The position numbers and the translations under genes are program-made. This document shows positions 9,871 to 18,625 of a stretch of 64,000 nt of DNA, piece by piece; within the stretch, counting starts at the first letter, position 1, and every line of letters begins with the position of its first letter. The notes below the pieces were generated by a model, which was not told the origin of the DNA, ran no database searches, and saw nothing but the letters and a program-made list of their open reading frames with translations. The stretch spans positions 17,636 through 81,635 of IMG/VR virus record IMGVR_UViG_3300020420_000012; one strand, written 5' to 3'. The DNA is from a virus.

Positions 9871-10736
9871 TAGTTAGCTCCTGGTCCTAATTTTCGAAAA
9901 GCCTCTTGTGCATAGGCTAATCTTTCATCTGTATGTGCTAAATCTTTGTTTGGTCTTTCATATTTATCTTGAAAAACAACTGTTGCATCTTTAAATGTTT
10001 TTGCTTTTCTTAACTGACCTAGACCTAAGAAAGGTTGAGTTTCAAGTTCAAACTTAACAAATCTTAATTGTGCATCTAAAGATCTATAACTTTTGCCAAT
10101 TTGTGATGCAAAAGATTGTAACTGACCAAATCTATTACCTGCTGCTTCAGCAGGATTCCACTGTGCGATGCCAAATGAATTTTCGTTTTTAAATCCAGAT
10201 CTTGCAGTAGGATTTATGTCTCCCTTGTTTTGAGATGCACCTGATTCTACGCAAAAGTTTCCGATCATTCCGCATGCTTGCTCAGGCGTAAATCCACCAC
10301 CAGCTTCTGATGTGAAAAAATGAAAAGATCTTTCTATATTTGTGTTACCAGTTAAAGAAACATCAACGTTACTGCCTTCATCAACTTCTTCTGTAGTTAA
10401 GTTTTGTTCTGTTTCAATTTTTGGAATAGAACCTAAAACAAGAGGATGTTGACTATCTCTACCGTCTAAAAAAACGCCAAACACTTGAGCTCTAGTTTTA
10501 AGTTGAGAATTAGATCCTAAGCCAGTTACACCAGGCTCTGTATTAGGTATGACTACCTGTGCCCACGGTAAGTCATCATTTGCTATTCTTATCTTTTCTG
10601 CCTTATTTTGAAGTTCTTCATTGCCGGTATGTATTCCATGAATTCTTACTTTTACACGGTCAAGTCTTAGTGGATCATTTATATCAACAACCACACCAAC
10701 AAACCATCTAAAATTATCACCATAGAAATCTTTCAT
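9870..10736 (-). CDS. gp5: gp5-like hub protein: OB-fold plus tail lysozyme domain
   Basis: 288 residues. Residues 1-110 match the T4 gp5 OB-fold: FRWFVGVVVDINDPLRLDRV, LPWAQVVIPNTEPG, VFGVFLDGRDSQHPLVLGSI. Residues of about 135-288 look like a phage tail lysozyme (GMIGNFCVESG with the likely catalytic Glu, then FGIAQWNP). The domain would digest peptidoglycan locally during injection. It lacks the C-terminal needle of T4 gp5, which is a separate gene here. Located directly after gp27, the trimer it docks on in T4. Confidence 0.85.
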   Translation of the reverse strand: MKDFYGDNFRWFVGVVVDINDPLRLDRVKVRIHGIHTGNEELQNKAEKIRIANDDLPWAQVVIPNTEPGVTGLGSNSQLKTRAQVFGVFLDGRDSQHPLVLGSIPKIETEQNLTTEEVDEGSNVDVSLTGNTNIERSFHFFTSEAGGGFTPEQACGMIGNFCVESGASQNKGDINPTARSGFKNENSFGIAQWNPAEAAGNRFGQLQSFASQIGKSYRSLDAQLRFVKFELETQPFLGLGQLRKAKTFKDATVVFQDKYERPNKDLAHTDERLAYAQEAFRKLGPGAN

Positions 10737-12088
10737 TATGCAAACATCTCCTGTTGCTCTCCTATGCTACCAATTTTTGCACATAATAAAGTTGTATCAA
10801 ATTTTTCAATTCTATAATTATGTCTTGCTTCTACTATAATATAATCACCTGATTTTTTCTCATCAAGTTTTGCAGCATTAGTATCTACTAGTGGATTTGT
10901 GTCTAAAAAATTAATTCTTATAGTTTTACCAATTGAATAATTATTATCAGCAGTTACAAAATCACGCCCTCTAACAGTCATTCTTAAAGGTGTTTTTCCT
11001 AAAAACCCTCTTAAAGATTTTTCAATTACTTTTTTAATGTTTGATCCTTTTGTGCTTTCTTCATGATAACTTTTAAATACTGAATCTTTTGTAGTATATG
11101 CACCACTCGAATTAATAGAAGATATATTTTTAGATTCATATTCTTGAAAAGCTATATCATTAAACCTGTAGTCCGGTGCATAATTATATCTTGTGTTATT
11201 TGCACCTATTGAATTTTGCTGTGCTAATCTTTTAAAAACATTTCTATCAACGTTAAATTTTATTGGATCTTCAAGCGCAGTTAGAGTACTATAAAAATTA
11301 TATTTAGCACCAACTAAGCCTTCTCTTATCAAACCAATTAAATTTTCAGTGTCACTATATTCATAGTCTTGAATAGCATAGTAGCTTTGTATGCTTTTTG
11401 TTGTTACCAAACTCGGAGCATAAAAATATGGTATCTTTTTATTAATAGGTTGTTGACTTAACATCGTACCTAAATCTTTTAAAATTAAATTATCAACACC
11501 GATTGTAGAAAATAAAAAAAATGGAAAGCCTTCTTTAGTAAGTGTTCTTTTGATAAGCCACTGGCATGCCTCTATTGGATGCATATTAGGTATTATGACT
11601 TTCATGTCTTTTAAACTATCATTACCAATTTGTATCAAATCTCTGTTTAAAAACTCAGACATTATTTTAGCTATAATTTCTGAAGGAGCACCTGTATATA
11701 CTCTATTAACGTTTTGTAAAGAAGAAATCAAACCAATAAATTCTGTGCAATGTATTCTGACTACTTCGTCTCTTTCACCAGCTTTGGATATTTCTTTAAT
11801 TGAATCTATTACAAATTCTTTTTTAATTTCTACTCCTTTGTTCATTTCTTCTACGTGGTAAAAACTAAAAGTTAATTTTTCACCGCCTTGTAAATCCATA
11901 TCTTGAACTATATTTTCTTGATCTACAAAAATAATGTTTGCTGTTAAGTATGGATTAACTATGTTTTCGTATATTTCAAAATCAGATATTAAATTTTTTA
12001 TATCTACTGATACTGGAGTTCTATCACTTGATATAACCGCTTCTGTGATTTTTATTTCAATTTGGCTTTCAATAGAAAGTTCTGACAT
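10736..12088 (-). CDS. gp27: Baseplate hub protein gp27-like
   Basis: 450 residues (T4 gp27 is 391). The N-terminus (ISDFEIYENIVNPYLTANII) and the HCTEFIGLIS segment fit the gp27/gpD-like hub fold, which forms the trimeric adaptor between tube and spike. Position between gp53 and the gp5-like gene supports this. The C-terminus has a typical beta-rich ending (KSGDYIIVEARHNYRI). Stop and the next start share one base. Confidence 0.75.
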   Translation of the reverse strand: MSELSIESQIEIKITEAVISSDRTPVSVDIKNLISDFEIYENIVNPYLTANIIFVDQENIVQDMDLQGGEKLTFSFYHVEEMNKGVEIKKEFVIDSIKEISKAGERDEVVRIHCTEFIGLISSLQNVNRVYTGAPSEIIAKIMSEFLNRDLIQIGNDSLKDMKVIIPNMHPIEACQWLIKRTLTKEGFPFFLFSTIGVDNLILKDLGTMLSQQPINKKIPYFYAPSLVTTKSIQSYYAIQDYEYSDTENLIGLIREGLVGAKYNFYSTLTALEDPIKFNVDRNVFKRLAQQNSIGANNTRYNYAPDYRFNDIAFQEYESKNISSINSSGAYTTKDSVFKSYHEESTKGSNIKKVIEKSLRGFLGKTPLRMTVRGRDFVTADNNYSIGKTIRINFLDTNPLVDTNAAKLDEKKSGDYIIVEARHNYRIEKFDTTLLCAKIGSIGEQQEMFA

Positions 12089-12089
12089 T

Positions 12090-12851
12090 TTAAGACCTGA
12101 TGGATTTTTTGAAGCTTGATATTAAATTATTAATTATATTTGGTTTAATAACTTTTATTTGCCTTAAACTTTCATTAGTGGTAAAGTATACATCTTCATG
12201 TGTTTTTTCAGTTATTTGAGCACCTGGCGGTAATAGACCTCCAAAATTTGATGATGTAGCGTCGCTATCAACTCCTAAATCTACAATTTCTCCACTAGCA
12301 TTAACAAAATGACTAGCAGACTGAAATTCTTTAACTGCCGAAAATGTTTGTAATGATTCAACAACACCACTTGAGTTTGTAGATAAAATAACTTCTCCAT
12401 CTTCTTTAAAGTTTGCTATTCCATCTAATATAATTTGACCAAGATCTAAATTTCTTTTTTTGATAACTCCTACAGCGCCTGAAACTGAGCCAGTTACTGT
12501 TTGACCAACTTTAAACTTTGTAGCAAATGGTTGTCTTGTATTTAAAACTTCATTAGGAAATATTTTTCTTATATAGGCGTTAAGTTCTGTGTTTGTTAAT
12601 GGCCAACCTTGTTCTCGAATGTCATCATTCAATAAGTAAAATGTCCAATAATTAAAAGGAGTACCATATAATTGTATAGAAACTTGATCAGGTCTAAATC
12701 CTTCTTGTATTGTATGAAAATTTAAAAATGATATGCCATCTTTCACTTGATCTATGATGTCTGTATATAGTGAAAGATCTTGGAAGACTACTGTATCAAC
12801 TTCATCACCAAACTTATAAAATATCTTATTGAAATCATTGAAATATTGCAT
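12090..12851 (-). CDS. gp53: Baseplate wedge protein gp53
   Basis: 253 residues (T4 gp53 is 196). Diagnostic parts are YGTPFNYWTFYLLND (T4 YGNPQLYWVLLMCND) and the C-terminal ESLRQIKVIKPNIINNLISS (T4 ENEKLRQIKIIAKSDINSF). The extra length is an internal beta-rich insert of about 90 residues (near GQTVTGSVSGAVGVIKKR). gp53 completes the wedge and lets wedges join around the hub. Confidence 0.88.
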   Translation of the reverse strand: MQYFNDFNKIFYKFGDEVDTVVFQDLSLYTDIIDQVKDGISFLNFHTIQEGFRPDQVSIQLYGTPFNYWTFYLLNDDIREQGWPLTNTELNAYIRKIFPNEVLNTRQPFATKFKVGQTVTGSVSGAVGVIKKRNLDLGQIILDGIANFKEDGEVILSTNSSGVVESLQTFSAVKEFQSASHFVNASGEIVDLGVDSDATSSNFGGLLPPGAQITEKTHEDVYFTTNESLRQIKVIKPNIINNLISSFKKSIRS

Positions 12852-14107
12852 TAGAAACCACCTTCTATTACATCTTTTTTTGTTATTGTTTCATGCTCTA
12901 CAAATTGTAAGGAAAGATCAATCTCATTAGGTTGACCGTCGTTTCTAAACCCGCCACCAGTTGGATTTATTGTATGAGAAACATTTCTAAGATATGCAGG
13001 TTTTATTTGTGGTATTTTAGAAGAATCTACACCTTTAAATTGAAACGAAATTTTGAATGCATTTGGAAACTTAAATCCTACTGCCGCTTCTTGGTCGCCG
13101 ACTGTAACTCCAAAAACATCTGGATATAATTCTTTTCTAAAGTGTTTAACAATGTTTTCAACTGCTCTTGCTTCTTCTGCTGAGGTTGCAATAAATTTAA
13201 ATTGAAAACTAAATTCTCTTAAATTAACTCCTCTAAATATTGATCTTGCATTAGGGTTTATTATTATTCTTGCTTGTAAAGAAACTGTATTTTGTATTCC
13301 TCCACCAAGTAATCCACCAAAAAAAGAATTTATTCTTGAAACACTGAATGCCATGGCGTCTCTACCAACTTGAGGATTTGCACTTAGCACATCACTCAAA
13401 GAATTTACACCAGCTTGTAAATTTTGTACAACTGCTCCAGTAACTCCTAATCCAGAATTTAATGCAGCTTCTGCTATAGCGCCTGATGCCCCAAGATTGA
13501 CGTTGTCATATAAAGCATTATCGTTAAATTGAGTTGACATTGGATAATACATCATTACTATAGGCTCGTCTCTTTCTTCTAAGAATCTCATTCCAGATTG
13601 TAAAGTTGTGGTGACACTTTTACCTAATTGTGTTTGAGCTACCGAACCAAAAAGTTGGCTAGCGTTAGAACTTATTTTTTGTCTTAAAGTTTTTCCAACA
13701 TTTACTGTATCGTCAAAATTCGAAATATCAGTAGCATCATTAAAATCTTCTTCATTAGAAAAATCAGTATTTGCAGCTACGGTGTCATCAGCAAAAAACG
13801 GTGTAGCACCTTGTTTTTTTAGATTGTCTTCAATTGTTTTATCCATTTGTTTTTGTGGTTGTTCAGTAGGAGATCCATATCTCATAACTTTAAATCTTAT
13901 AGTTGCAGGATATGCAGGATTGCCAATTACGTCTAACGGATACATCAATGCATCGCTTGATCCTGTTTCTGTTAATGACTGTACTGCGGTAAGGGTTTCA
14001 CCTATTCCGCCTCTGTTAGTAAAACTACTAACTGCTTCACCAACGTTTCCGAACAATGATCTGCTAACTTTTTCGCCTAACGGGCCAACTTTATTTAGTA
14101 TACTCAT
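12851..14107 (-). CDS. gp48: Tail tube cap / baseplate protein gp48-like
   Basis: 418 residues. The C-terminal 200 residues carry the tube-fold signature of the gp48/gp54/gp19 group: FSFQFKFIATSAEEARAVEN, IVKHFRKELYP, and HTINPTGGGFRNDGQPNEID. The N-terminal half is longer than T4 gp48 (364 residues). These proteins cap the hub and start the tail tube. First gene of the leftward baseplate operon, 36 bases after a minus-strand late promoter. gp54 is the alternative name. Confidence 0.75.
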   Translation of the reverse strand: MSILNKVGPLGEKVSRSLFGNVGEAVSSFTNRGGIGETLTAVQSLTETGSSDALMYPLDVIGNPAYPATIRFKVMRYGSPTEQPQKQMDKTIEDNLKKQGATPFFADDTVAANTDFSNEEDFNDATDISNFDDTVNVGKTLRQKISSNASQLFGSVAQTQLGKSVTTTLQSGMRFLEERDEPIVMMYYPMSTQFNDNALYDNVNLGASGAIAEAALNSGLGVTGAVVQNLQAGVNSLSDVLSANPQVGRDAMAFSVSRINSFFGGLLGGGIQNTVSLQARIIINPNARSIFRGVNLREFSFQFKFIATSAEEARAVENIVKHFRKELYPDVFGVTVGDQEAAVGFKFPNAFKISFQFKGVDSSKIPQIKPAYLRNVSHTINPTGGGFRNDGQPNEIDLSLQFVEHETITKKDVIEGGF

Positions 14108-14142
14108 TTTAAACCTATAGATATATTAAAGGATTATTGTTT

Positions 14143-14150
14143 TATTTATA
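14143..14150 (-). promoter_or_regulatory. T4-type late promoter TATAAATA for the leftward baseplate operon
   Basis: Exact TATAAATA on the minus strand between the divergent gp48 and gp4 genes. It is placed to drive gp48, gp53, gp27 and the hub genes. It touches the gp4 start codon at 14150. Confidence 0.78.
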
Positions 14151-14656
14151 TGGTTTATTCAGGTCGTTACATAGTTAAAAACAAAACAAAATATAAAGGT
14201 GACTTTAATAACGTTATTTATAGGTCGCTTTGGGAGCGTGCTGTGTTTGGTTGGTGCGATAATAATCCAAAAATTAAATATTGGAGTTCAGAAGAAGTTA
14301 TAGTTCCATATTATTACGAAGTCGATAAAAAATATCATAAGTACTATGTTGACGTTAAAATAGTTTATGAAGATAAAACACTTATAGTTGAAATTAAACC
14401 TGAAAGAGAGACTGTGCCACCAACAGGTGAAAAAAGAACTAAGAGATACATTGCTGAAGGTTTAAACTATGTGAAGAATATGAACAAATGGGAGGCTGCA
14501 GATAATTATGCAAAAGATAGAGGATGGGAGTTTCACATTTGGACAGAAAAAACGTTACAAGAAATGAAACTTTTGCCGAAGCCTGTACCGGGTAAACTTA
14601 AAAAGTATACACCTCTAAAGCCATTTCGTAAAAGAAAACGTAAGAAAAGGTTATAA
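14150..14656 (+). CDS. gp4: Head completion protein gp4 (TnsA/PD-(D/E)xK-like nuclease)
   Basis: 168 residues (T4 gp4 150). Head completion nucleases trim packaged DNA and are needed for tail joining. The N-terminus MVYSGRYIVKNKTKYKGD parallels T4 MAYSGKWVPKNISKYRGD, and YRSLWERAVFGWCDNNP matches YRSSWERFFFEWLDKNP. The likely catalytic core is DVKIVYEDKTLIVEIKP with D and ExK. The C-terminus is very basic. The ribosome site is distant, but the N-terminal match to T4 fixes the start. Confidence 0.9.
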   Translation: MVYSGRYIVKNKTKYKGDFNNVIYRSLWERAVFGWCDNNPKIKYWSSEEVIVPYYYEVDKKYHKYYVDVKIVYEDKTLIVEIKPERETVPPTGEKRTKRYIAEGLNYVKNMNKWEAADNYAKDRGWEFHIWTEKTLQEMKLLPKPVPGKLKKYTPLKPFRKRKRKKRL

Positions 14657-14659
14657 ATA
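14652..14659 (+). promoter_or_regulatory. T4-type late promoter TATAAATA (plus strand)
   Basis: Exact TATAAATA six bases before the ATG at 14665, overlapping the gp4 stop region. It is very close to the start codon, so the transcript of the next gene would have almost no leader; it may serve the downstream tail genes. Confidence 0.55.
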
Positions 14660-14664
14660 GAAAC

Positions 14665-15255
14665 ATGAGTAACTTATTTCAAAAACTTGAACTTGAAGCT
14701 TTTCGAAAAGGCATTACACCTAGGACAAGAGAATCAAGAGAATGGTTTCGTAAAAAAGTACAACAACTAACTCGAGTCAATCGAGCGCAACTCGTTAGAA
14801 GTGATGAAGTAAAAGAAAGAAGTAGTCATAGATATGGTACAATGGTTATGTTTACTTATGATCCTAAACTAAAAGAAAAGCTACCTTACTATGATACGTT
14901 TCCACTAGTAATACCTGTTGAACCAGCAAAAGGTGGATTTAGAGGATTAAATCTACATTACTTACCACCAGTTTTAAGAGCAAAATTTTTAGATGGTTTA
15001 CTAGAAACAACTAATAATGATAAGTATGATGAAAGTACTCAATTTAAATTAACATACAATTTACTTAAAAGCGCTTCAAGATATAGATACTTTAAGCCTT
15101 GTATTAAACATTATCTTTTAGAACACGTAAGATCAAGATTTGCAGAGGTGAATTCACCAGAATGGGAGATTGCAACTTTCTTACCGATTGCAAGATGGCA
15201 AAAACAAAGTGCAAATAGAGTATATTCTGAATCAAGAAGGATAGCTAATGGCTAG
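14665..15255 (+). CDS. Conserved T4-like structural/assembly protein, possibly gp2-like
   Basis: 196 residues. The central block LPYYDTFPLVIPVE followed by GGFRGLNLHYLPP is recurrent in T4-like marine phages beside gp4. The N-terminus (SREWFRKKVQQL) is helical. By position it could be the DNA-end protector gp2, but I see no sequence proof, so the role is left open. Its stop overlaps the next start (15248-15255), indicating coupled translation. Confidence 0.5.
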   Translation: MSNLFQKLELEAFRKGITPRTRESREWFRKKVQQLTRVNRAQLVRSDEVKERSSHRYGTMVMFTYDPKLKEKLPYYDTFPLVIPVEPAKGGFRGLNLHYLPPVLRAKFLDGLLETTNNDKYDESTQFKLTYNLLKSASRYRYFKPCIKHYLLEHVRSRFAEVNSPEWEIATFLPIARWQKQSANRVYSESRRIANG

Positions 15256-15940
15256 TAGTGTAGACGAATTAAAAGCATTGGTTAATACTAAACTTGGATT
15301 TGCAAGAGCAAATCGATTCTTAGTAACTTTACCAACAAATTTTGGTGGTGGAGGAGGGTTGATAGGTGGAGTATTAGGTCTATTAAATCTTGGTGGTGGC
15401 GGTGCATCTGGTAGAGAATTAAATATATTATGCAGCAATGCAACTTTGCCAGCAAAACAGATTCTTACGAATGATAGAAGAATAGGTATGGAGTTTCAAA
15501 AAGTTGCTTATGGATACGCAGTTGATGATGTAAGCATGACTTTTTATTTAATGAACGATTACGGAGTAAAAGAATATTTTGATGCTTGGAGAAATACAAT
15601 AATACCTGAAGAAGGTTTTAATGCGTTTACATCTAAATACAAAGATGAGTATGCCAGAGATGTTACTATACATCAACTCAGACAGCCACTTAAAGGTTTT
15701 AGTAAACAAATAGGACCTATAAGATTTAACGCTGGTATTGGCGGTGGAAGTGTTTATTCGGTTGATTTAATTGATGCGTTTCCAATAGCAACTAGTGCTA
15801 TAGAACTTAACAATGAACTAGATGGTCTAGTTCAATTAACAGTGTCCTTTGCATTTACAAACTGGAGAAGATCGAAAAATGTGCAAGGATTTATTAACAT
15901 GGATATTAATACACCACTTGGTGGAATTGATATATTATAG
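15248..15940 (+). CDS. Tail-tube-fold protein, likely baseplate tube initiator gp54
   Basis: 230 residues. FARANRFLVTLP near the N-terminus, the segment LNILCSNATLPAKQI, and MTFYLMNDYGVKEYFDAWRN correspond to the T4 gp19 pattern (FARPNLFQVEI, FQCKATALPAG, WTVTVMND). A Gly-rich insert sits at residues 36-58. It is separate from gp48 and lies before the gp26-family/tape-measure pair, so initiator gp54 is the best guess; a gp19-type tube protein is the alternative. The ribosome site AAGGA is 7 bases before the ATG. Confidence 0.65.
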   Translation: MASSVDELKALVNTKLGFARANRFLVTLPTNFGGGGGLIGGVLGLLNLGGGGASGRELNILCSNATLPAKQILTNDRRIGMEFQKVAYGYAVDDVSMTFYLMNDYGVKEYFDAWRNTIIPEEGFNAFTSKYKDEYARDVTIHQLRQPLKGFSKQIGPIRFNAGIGGGSVYSVDLIDAFPIATSAIELNNELDGLVQLTVSFAFTNWRRSKNVQGFINMDINTPLGGIDIL

Positions 15941-15949
15941 GAGTGATTG

Positions 15950-16666
15950 ATGGGTTTACCTAAACTATCAAATGATAAACCAATTTATGAACTAACTGTA
16001 CCATCAACTAATCAATTAGTTAAGTACAGACCATTTTTGGTGAAAGAACAAAAAGCTATGCTTGTGGCATTCGAATCAAAAGACACAAAGCAAATATTAA
16101 ATTCAATACTTCAATGTATTGAAAATTGTGTTGAAGGCATTGACGTCAAAACACTTTCTACTTTTGATGTTGATTATATTTTCACAAAGGTAAGAGCAAA
16201 ATCAGTTGGTGAAACTTCTAAAATTTTGATGGCATGCTCAGCGTGTAACGAAGAAAATGAAGTTAACATAAACTTAGATAACATTAAGTTAACTAATGCA
16301 GAATTAAAAGATAATGTTATTGAATTAAATAATGATATTGCAATTACAATGAAATATCCTACTTATTTCGACATGCTCAAACATGGAAACTTATTCAAAG
16401 AAGATGTTTCTGAAGCAGCAGTTGTTTTTGATAATATGAAAATGTGTATGCATTCAGTACAAACTGAGAATGAAAACGTTTTAATTAAAGATGAAACTGA
16501 TGAAGAGATTGAAACTTTTGTTAATAGTTTAAATAATGTTCAAATGCAAAAGATTATGAATTTTGTTGAAGGATTACCAAATTTAGTTTATGAAGATACT
16601 TTTGAATGCAAAAAATGTAAAAAAGAAAACATAGTTAAATTACAGGGGCTCAATGATTTTTTTTAG
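15950..16666 (+). CDS. gp26: gp26-family baseplate hub assembly protein (0-frame product)
   Basis: 238 residues of the T4 gp26/hub assembly family. A zinc-ribbon-like Cys pattern is visible (CSACNEEN in the middle, CKKCKKEN near the C-terminus). The ATG at 15950 is preferred to the TTG at 15947 because AGGAG lies 6 bases before it. The gene ends GAT TTT TTT TAG: an 8-T run directly before the stop, followed in the -1 frame by a long open, conserved-looking extension. It precedes the tape measure gene, the usual place of tail assembly chaperones. Confidence 0.75.
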   Translation: MGLPKLSNDKPIYELTVPSTNQLVKYRPFLVKEQKAMLVAFESKDTKQILNSILQCIENCVEGIDVKTLSTFDVDYIFTKVRAKSVGETSKILMACSACNEENEVNINLDNIKLTNAELKDNVIELNNDIAITMKYPTYFDMLKHGNLFKEDVSEAAVVFDNMKMCMHSVQTENENVLIKDETDEEIETFVNSLNNVQMQKIMNFVEGLPNLVYEDTFECKKCKKENIVKLQGLNDFF

Positions 16667-16860
16667 TTAACCTCTCTCATGAAACGTTGGAGAACTATTT
16701 CAAGACGAATTTTTTAATGATGCAACATTTCAACTATTCATTATCAGACTTAGAAGGAATGTTACCGTGGGAGAGAGAGGTTTATATAATATTATTAAAC
16801 GAGCACCTAGAGGAAAAACAAAGAGAGCAAAGTGGCAGCAACATTAGCAGATATCAATAA
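16657..16860 (+). CDS. -1 frame extension of the gp26-family gene (probable programmed frameshift product)
   Basis: The slippery T TTT TTT is at 16657-16663. After a -1 slip the reading continues TTA GTT AAC and so on to TAA at 16858-16860, adding 65 residues that include LSHETLENYFKTNFLMMQ and YSLSDLEGMLPWEREVYI. The frame is protein-like from its first codon, well before any ATG. The two ATGs at 16717 and 16720 have no clear ribosome site. The fusion would be about 303 residues. An independent 47-residue product from 16717 is the alternative. The layout mirrors gpG/gpGT of other tailed phages. Confidence 0.7.
   Translation, partial: FFLVNLSHETLENYFKTNFLMMQHFNYSLSDLEGMLPWEREVYIILLNEHLEEKQREQSGSNISRYQ
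16669..16782 (+). promoter_or_regulatory. Candidate frameshift-stimulating RNA stem
   Basis: AACCTCTCTC (16669-16678) and GAGAGAGGTT (16773-16782) are perfectly complementary over 10 bases. The 5' arm starts five bases after the slippery heptamer, within the spacing typical of -1 stimulators; the loop is 94 bases. Chance pairing cannot be excluded without folding or conservation. Confidence 0.5.
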
Positions 16861-18625
16861 GACCTTAATAAGTGTAGATGAGAATACTCAGAAAACAAGT
16901 AAAGGTATAAATGGCTTCTTAAATTATCTTAAAAGAAGAGACGCTAAAGAGGATAGAAAAGATCTTGAAGCTTCTCGTGAAGCAAGAAAAGTTAGCACTA
17001 AAGAGACACAACAGTCGTCAAGTGGAACTAGTAGATTTAGTAGATTTAAATTACCAAGTTTTGGTGTGCCTAGTGCAGGAGCACTTGCTGCTGGCGCCCT
17101 TGCTTTCACAAGTCGGCTTTTTAGAAGAGGGCTTGTAGGTGGCTTACTAACTACTTTCGCTGAAGAAATTGCTGACTTTTTTTTACCTGGTCAACCAGGA
17201 GAGAAACAATTAACAAAGGACTTAAGAAAATATTTAGTAGGTGGTTTAGAAGGATTTGGTTTAGGTTATATCTTATTTGGTAAAAAAGGTGGAATACTTG
17301 GTTTTGTACTCGGTGCCTTAACAAAGAACCCAAAAGTAGATAAAGAACTAGGTAGACTAACAGATAATTTAGAAAAGTTAGCTATAGCAATTTTTGGTCC
17401 TGATTATAAAGGTGGATTTGCAAAAATGGCTGAAAGTATTTCTAATACTGCAGGTGACGGTCTTACACGTTTAAATAATCTTGTTGAAGGTAAGAACTTT
17501 AGCACAGAAAATATAAGAGAACTTGGTAAAGATATACTTGGTGCGGCTGGTGTCTTAGGTGCCTTTGGTTTTTTTGTTTCACCTAAGTTTAGAAAAATGT
17601 TACTAAGCGTAAAGACATTGAAAAAATTACCAGTCGTCGCATCAATAATAGCATTGGCAAACTTACTTGGTTATACAGTATCTGACGATGGTAGCGAAGG
17701 ACCTTCATCTACTGAAATTGGTGCTGGTGCTGTAGGTGCCACTTATCTAGCTTATAAAGGAGCCAAGGCATTCAAAAATATGGGTGGTGCAGGTGATCCA
17801 AGAAAGTTAGATCCAGGATATAACGAAAAAATAAGAGCAGCAAATAAACTTTCTCCATCAGCTTTGAATAAAGCCGGTTTAGAAAAAGCTAAAGGTGGTG
17901 GCGTGCAACAAAAAGGTGGTAAGTTTGCTACAAATGCACAACTAGATAAAGCACTAGCAAACAGATATGGTAGAATATTTGGACCTAAAGGAATTGCTCG
18001 TTTTCTTGGAGGAGTGTTTCCGTTAGGTTTACTTGCAGGTGTTCTAACAGCAAGCAGTGTAAAACAAACATTAGCAAATGATAATTTATCTGAAGATGAG
18101 AAGAGAAAAATAATAGGTGAAGAACTTGGTACTTCATTAAATATGTTTGCATTTGGAGCACTAGGAAGTGCTCTTGGTGGTATAGCATTTGGTCCTAAGG
18201 GAGCTACGATCGGTGGAATAGGGCTTGGTGTTTTAGGAGCTTTAGCACCAAATGTCGCAGGCGATTTTTTAGCAAGTTGGTTCTTAGGAAGACCAATGTC
18301 TGAAAGTCAACTAAATCAGATTACAAGTTTAAATAATGTTAGAAAAAAAGCTCAAGGCGGTGGAATGAATCTATTTCAAGATATATCAAGTACAGAGGGG
18401 CTTATGAGTAGGTTACCACCTTCATCTGCTACTACCCTTGGTAGTAATCTTCCGAGTGCAATGACTATGGGTGGAGCAGCGGCGTCTAGTCCTAACACAT
18501 TAATTACTTCACAAAATAATTACTCATCACAACATCAATCTTTGATTGTAGGCCACCCTAACACACGTGATAGAGATAACGCACTTAATCAAAGATTGAA
18601 TATTGGTAATAGTTTTAATTACTAA
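16832..18625 (+). CDS. gp29: Tape measure protein (gp29-like)
   Basis: 597 residues, essentially the length of T4 gp29 (590). Tape measures set tail length and leave with the DNA. The protein is rich in Gly/Ala hydrophobic stretches (for example AGALAAGALAFTSRLF, GLLAGVLTASS, GALGSALGGIAFG) between charged helical parts, with a Ser/Asn-rich C-terminus. It follows the frameshift-type chaperone gene, the usual tape measure place. The start is a GTG at 16832, inside the end of the -1 extension; no in-frame ATG is near. Its stop overlaps the convergent gp32 stop. Confidence 0.8.
   Translation: MAATLADINKTLISVDENTQKTSKGINGFLNYLKRRDAKEDRKDLEASREARKVSTKETQQSSSGTSRFSRFKLPSFGVPSAGALAAGALAFTSRLFRRGLVGGLLTTFAEEIADFFLPGQPGEKQLTKDLRKYLVGGLEGFGLGYILFGKKGGILGFVLGALTKNPKVDKELGRLTDNLEKLAIAIFGPDYKGGFAKMAESISNTAGDGLTRLNNLVEGKNFSTENIRELGKDILGAAGVLGAFGFFVSPKFRKMLLSVKTLKKLPVVASIIALANLLGYTVSDDGSEGPSSTEIGAGAVGATYLAYKGAKAFKNMGGAGDPRKLDPGYNEKIRAANKLSPSALNKAGLEKAKGGGVQQKGGKFATNAQLDKALANRYGRIFGPKGIARFLGGVFPLGLLAGVLTASSVKQTLANDNLSEDEKRKIIGEELGTSLNMFAFGALGSALGGIAFGPKGATIGGIGLGVLGALAPNVAGDFLASWFLGRPMSESQLNQITSLNNVRKKAQGGGMNLFQDISSTEGLMSRLPPSSATTLGSNLPSAMTMGGAAASSPNTLITSQNNYSSQHQSLIVGHPNTRDRDNALNQRLNIGNSFNY

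Noticed and set aside
16717-16860. Independent 47-residue gene starting at ATG 16717
   Set aside because: No ribosome site before it, and the same frame is protein-like upstream of the ATG up to the slippery run; the frameshift reading explains more.
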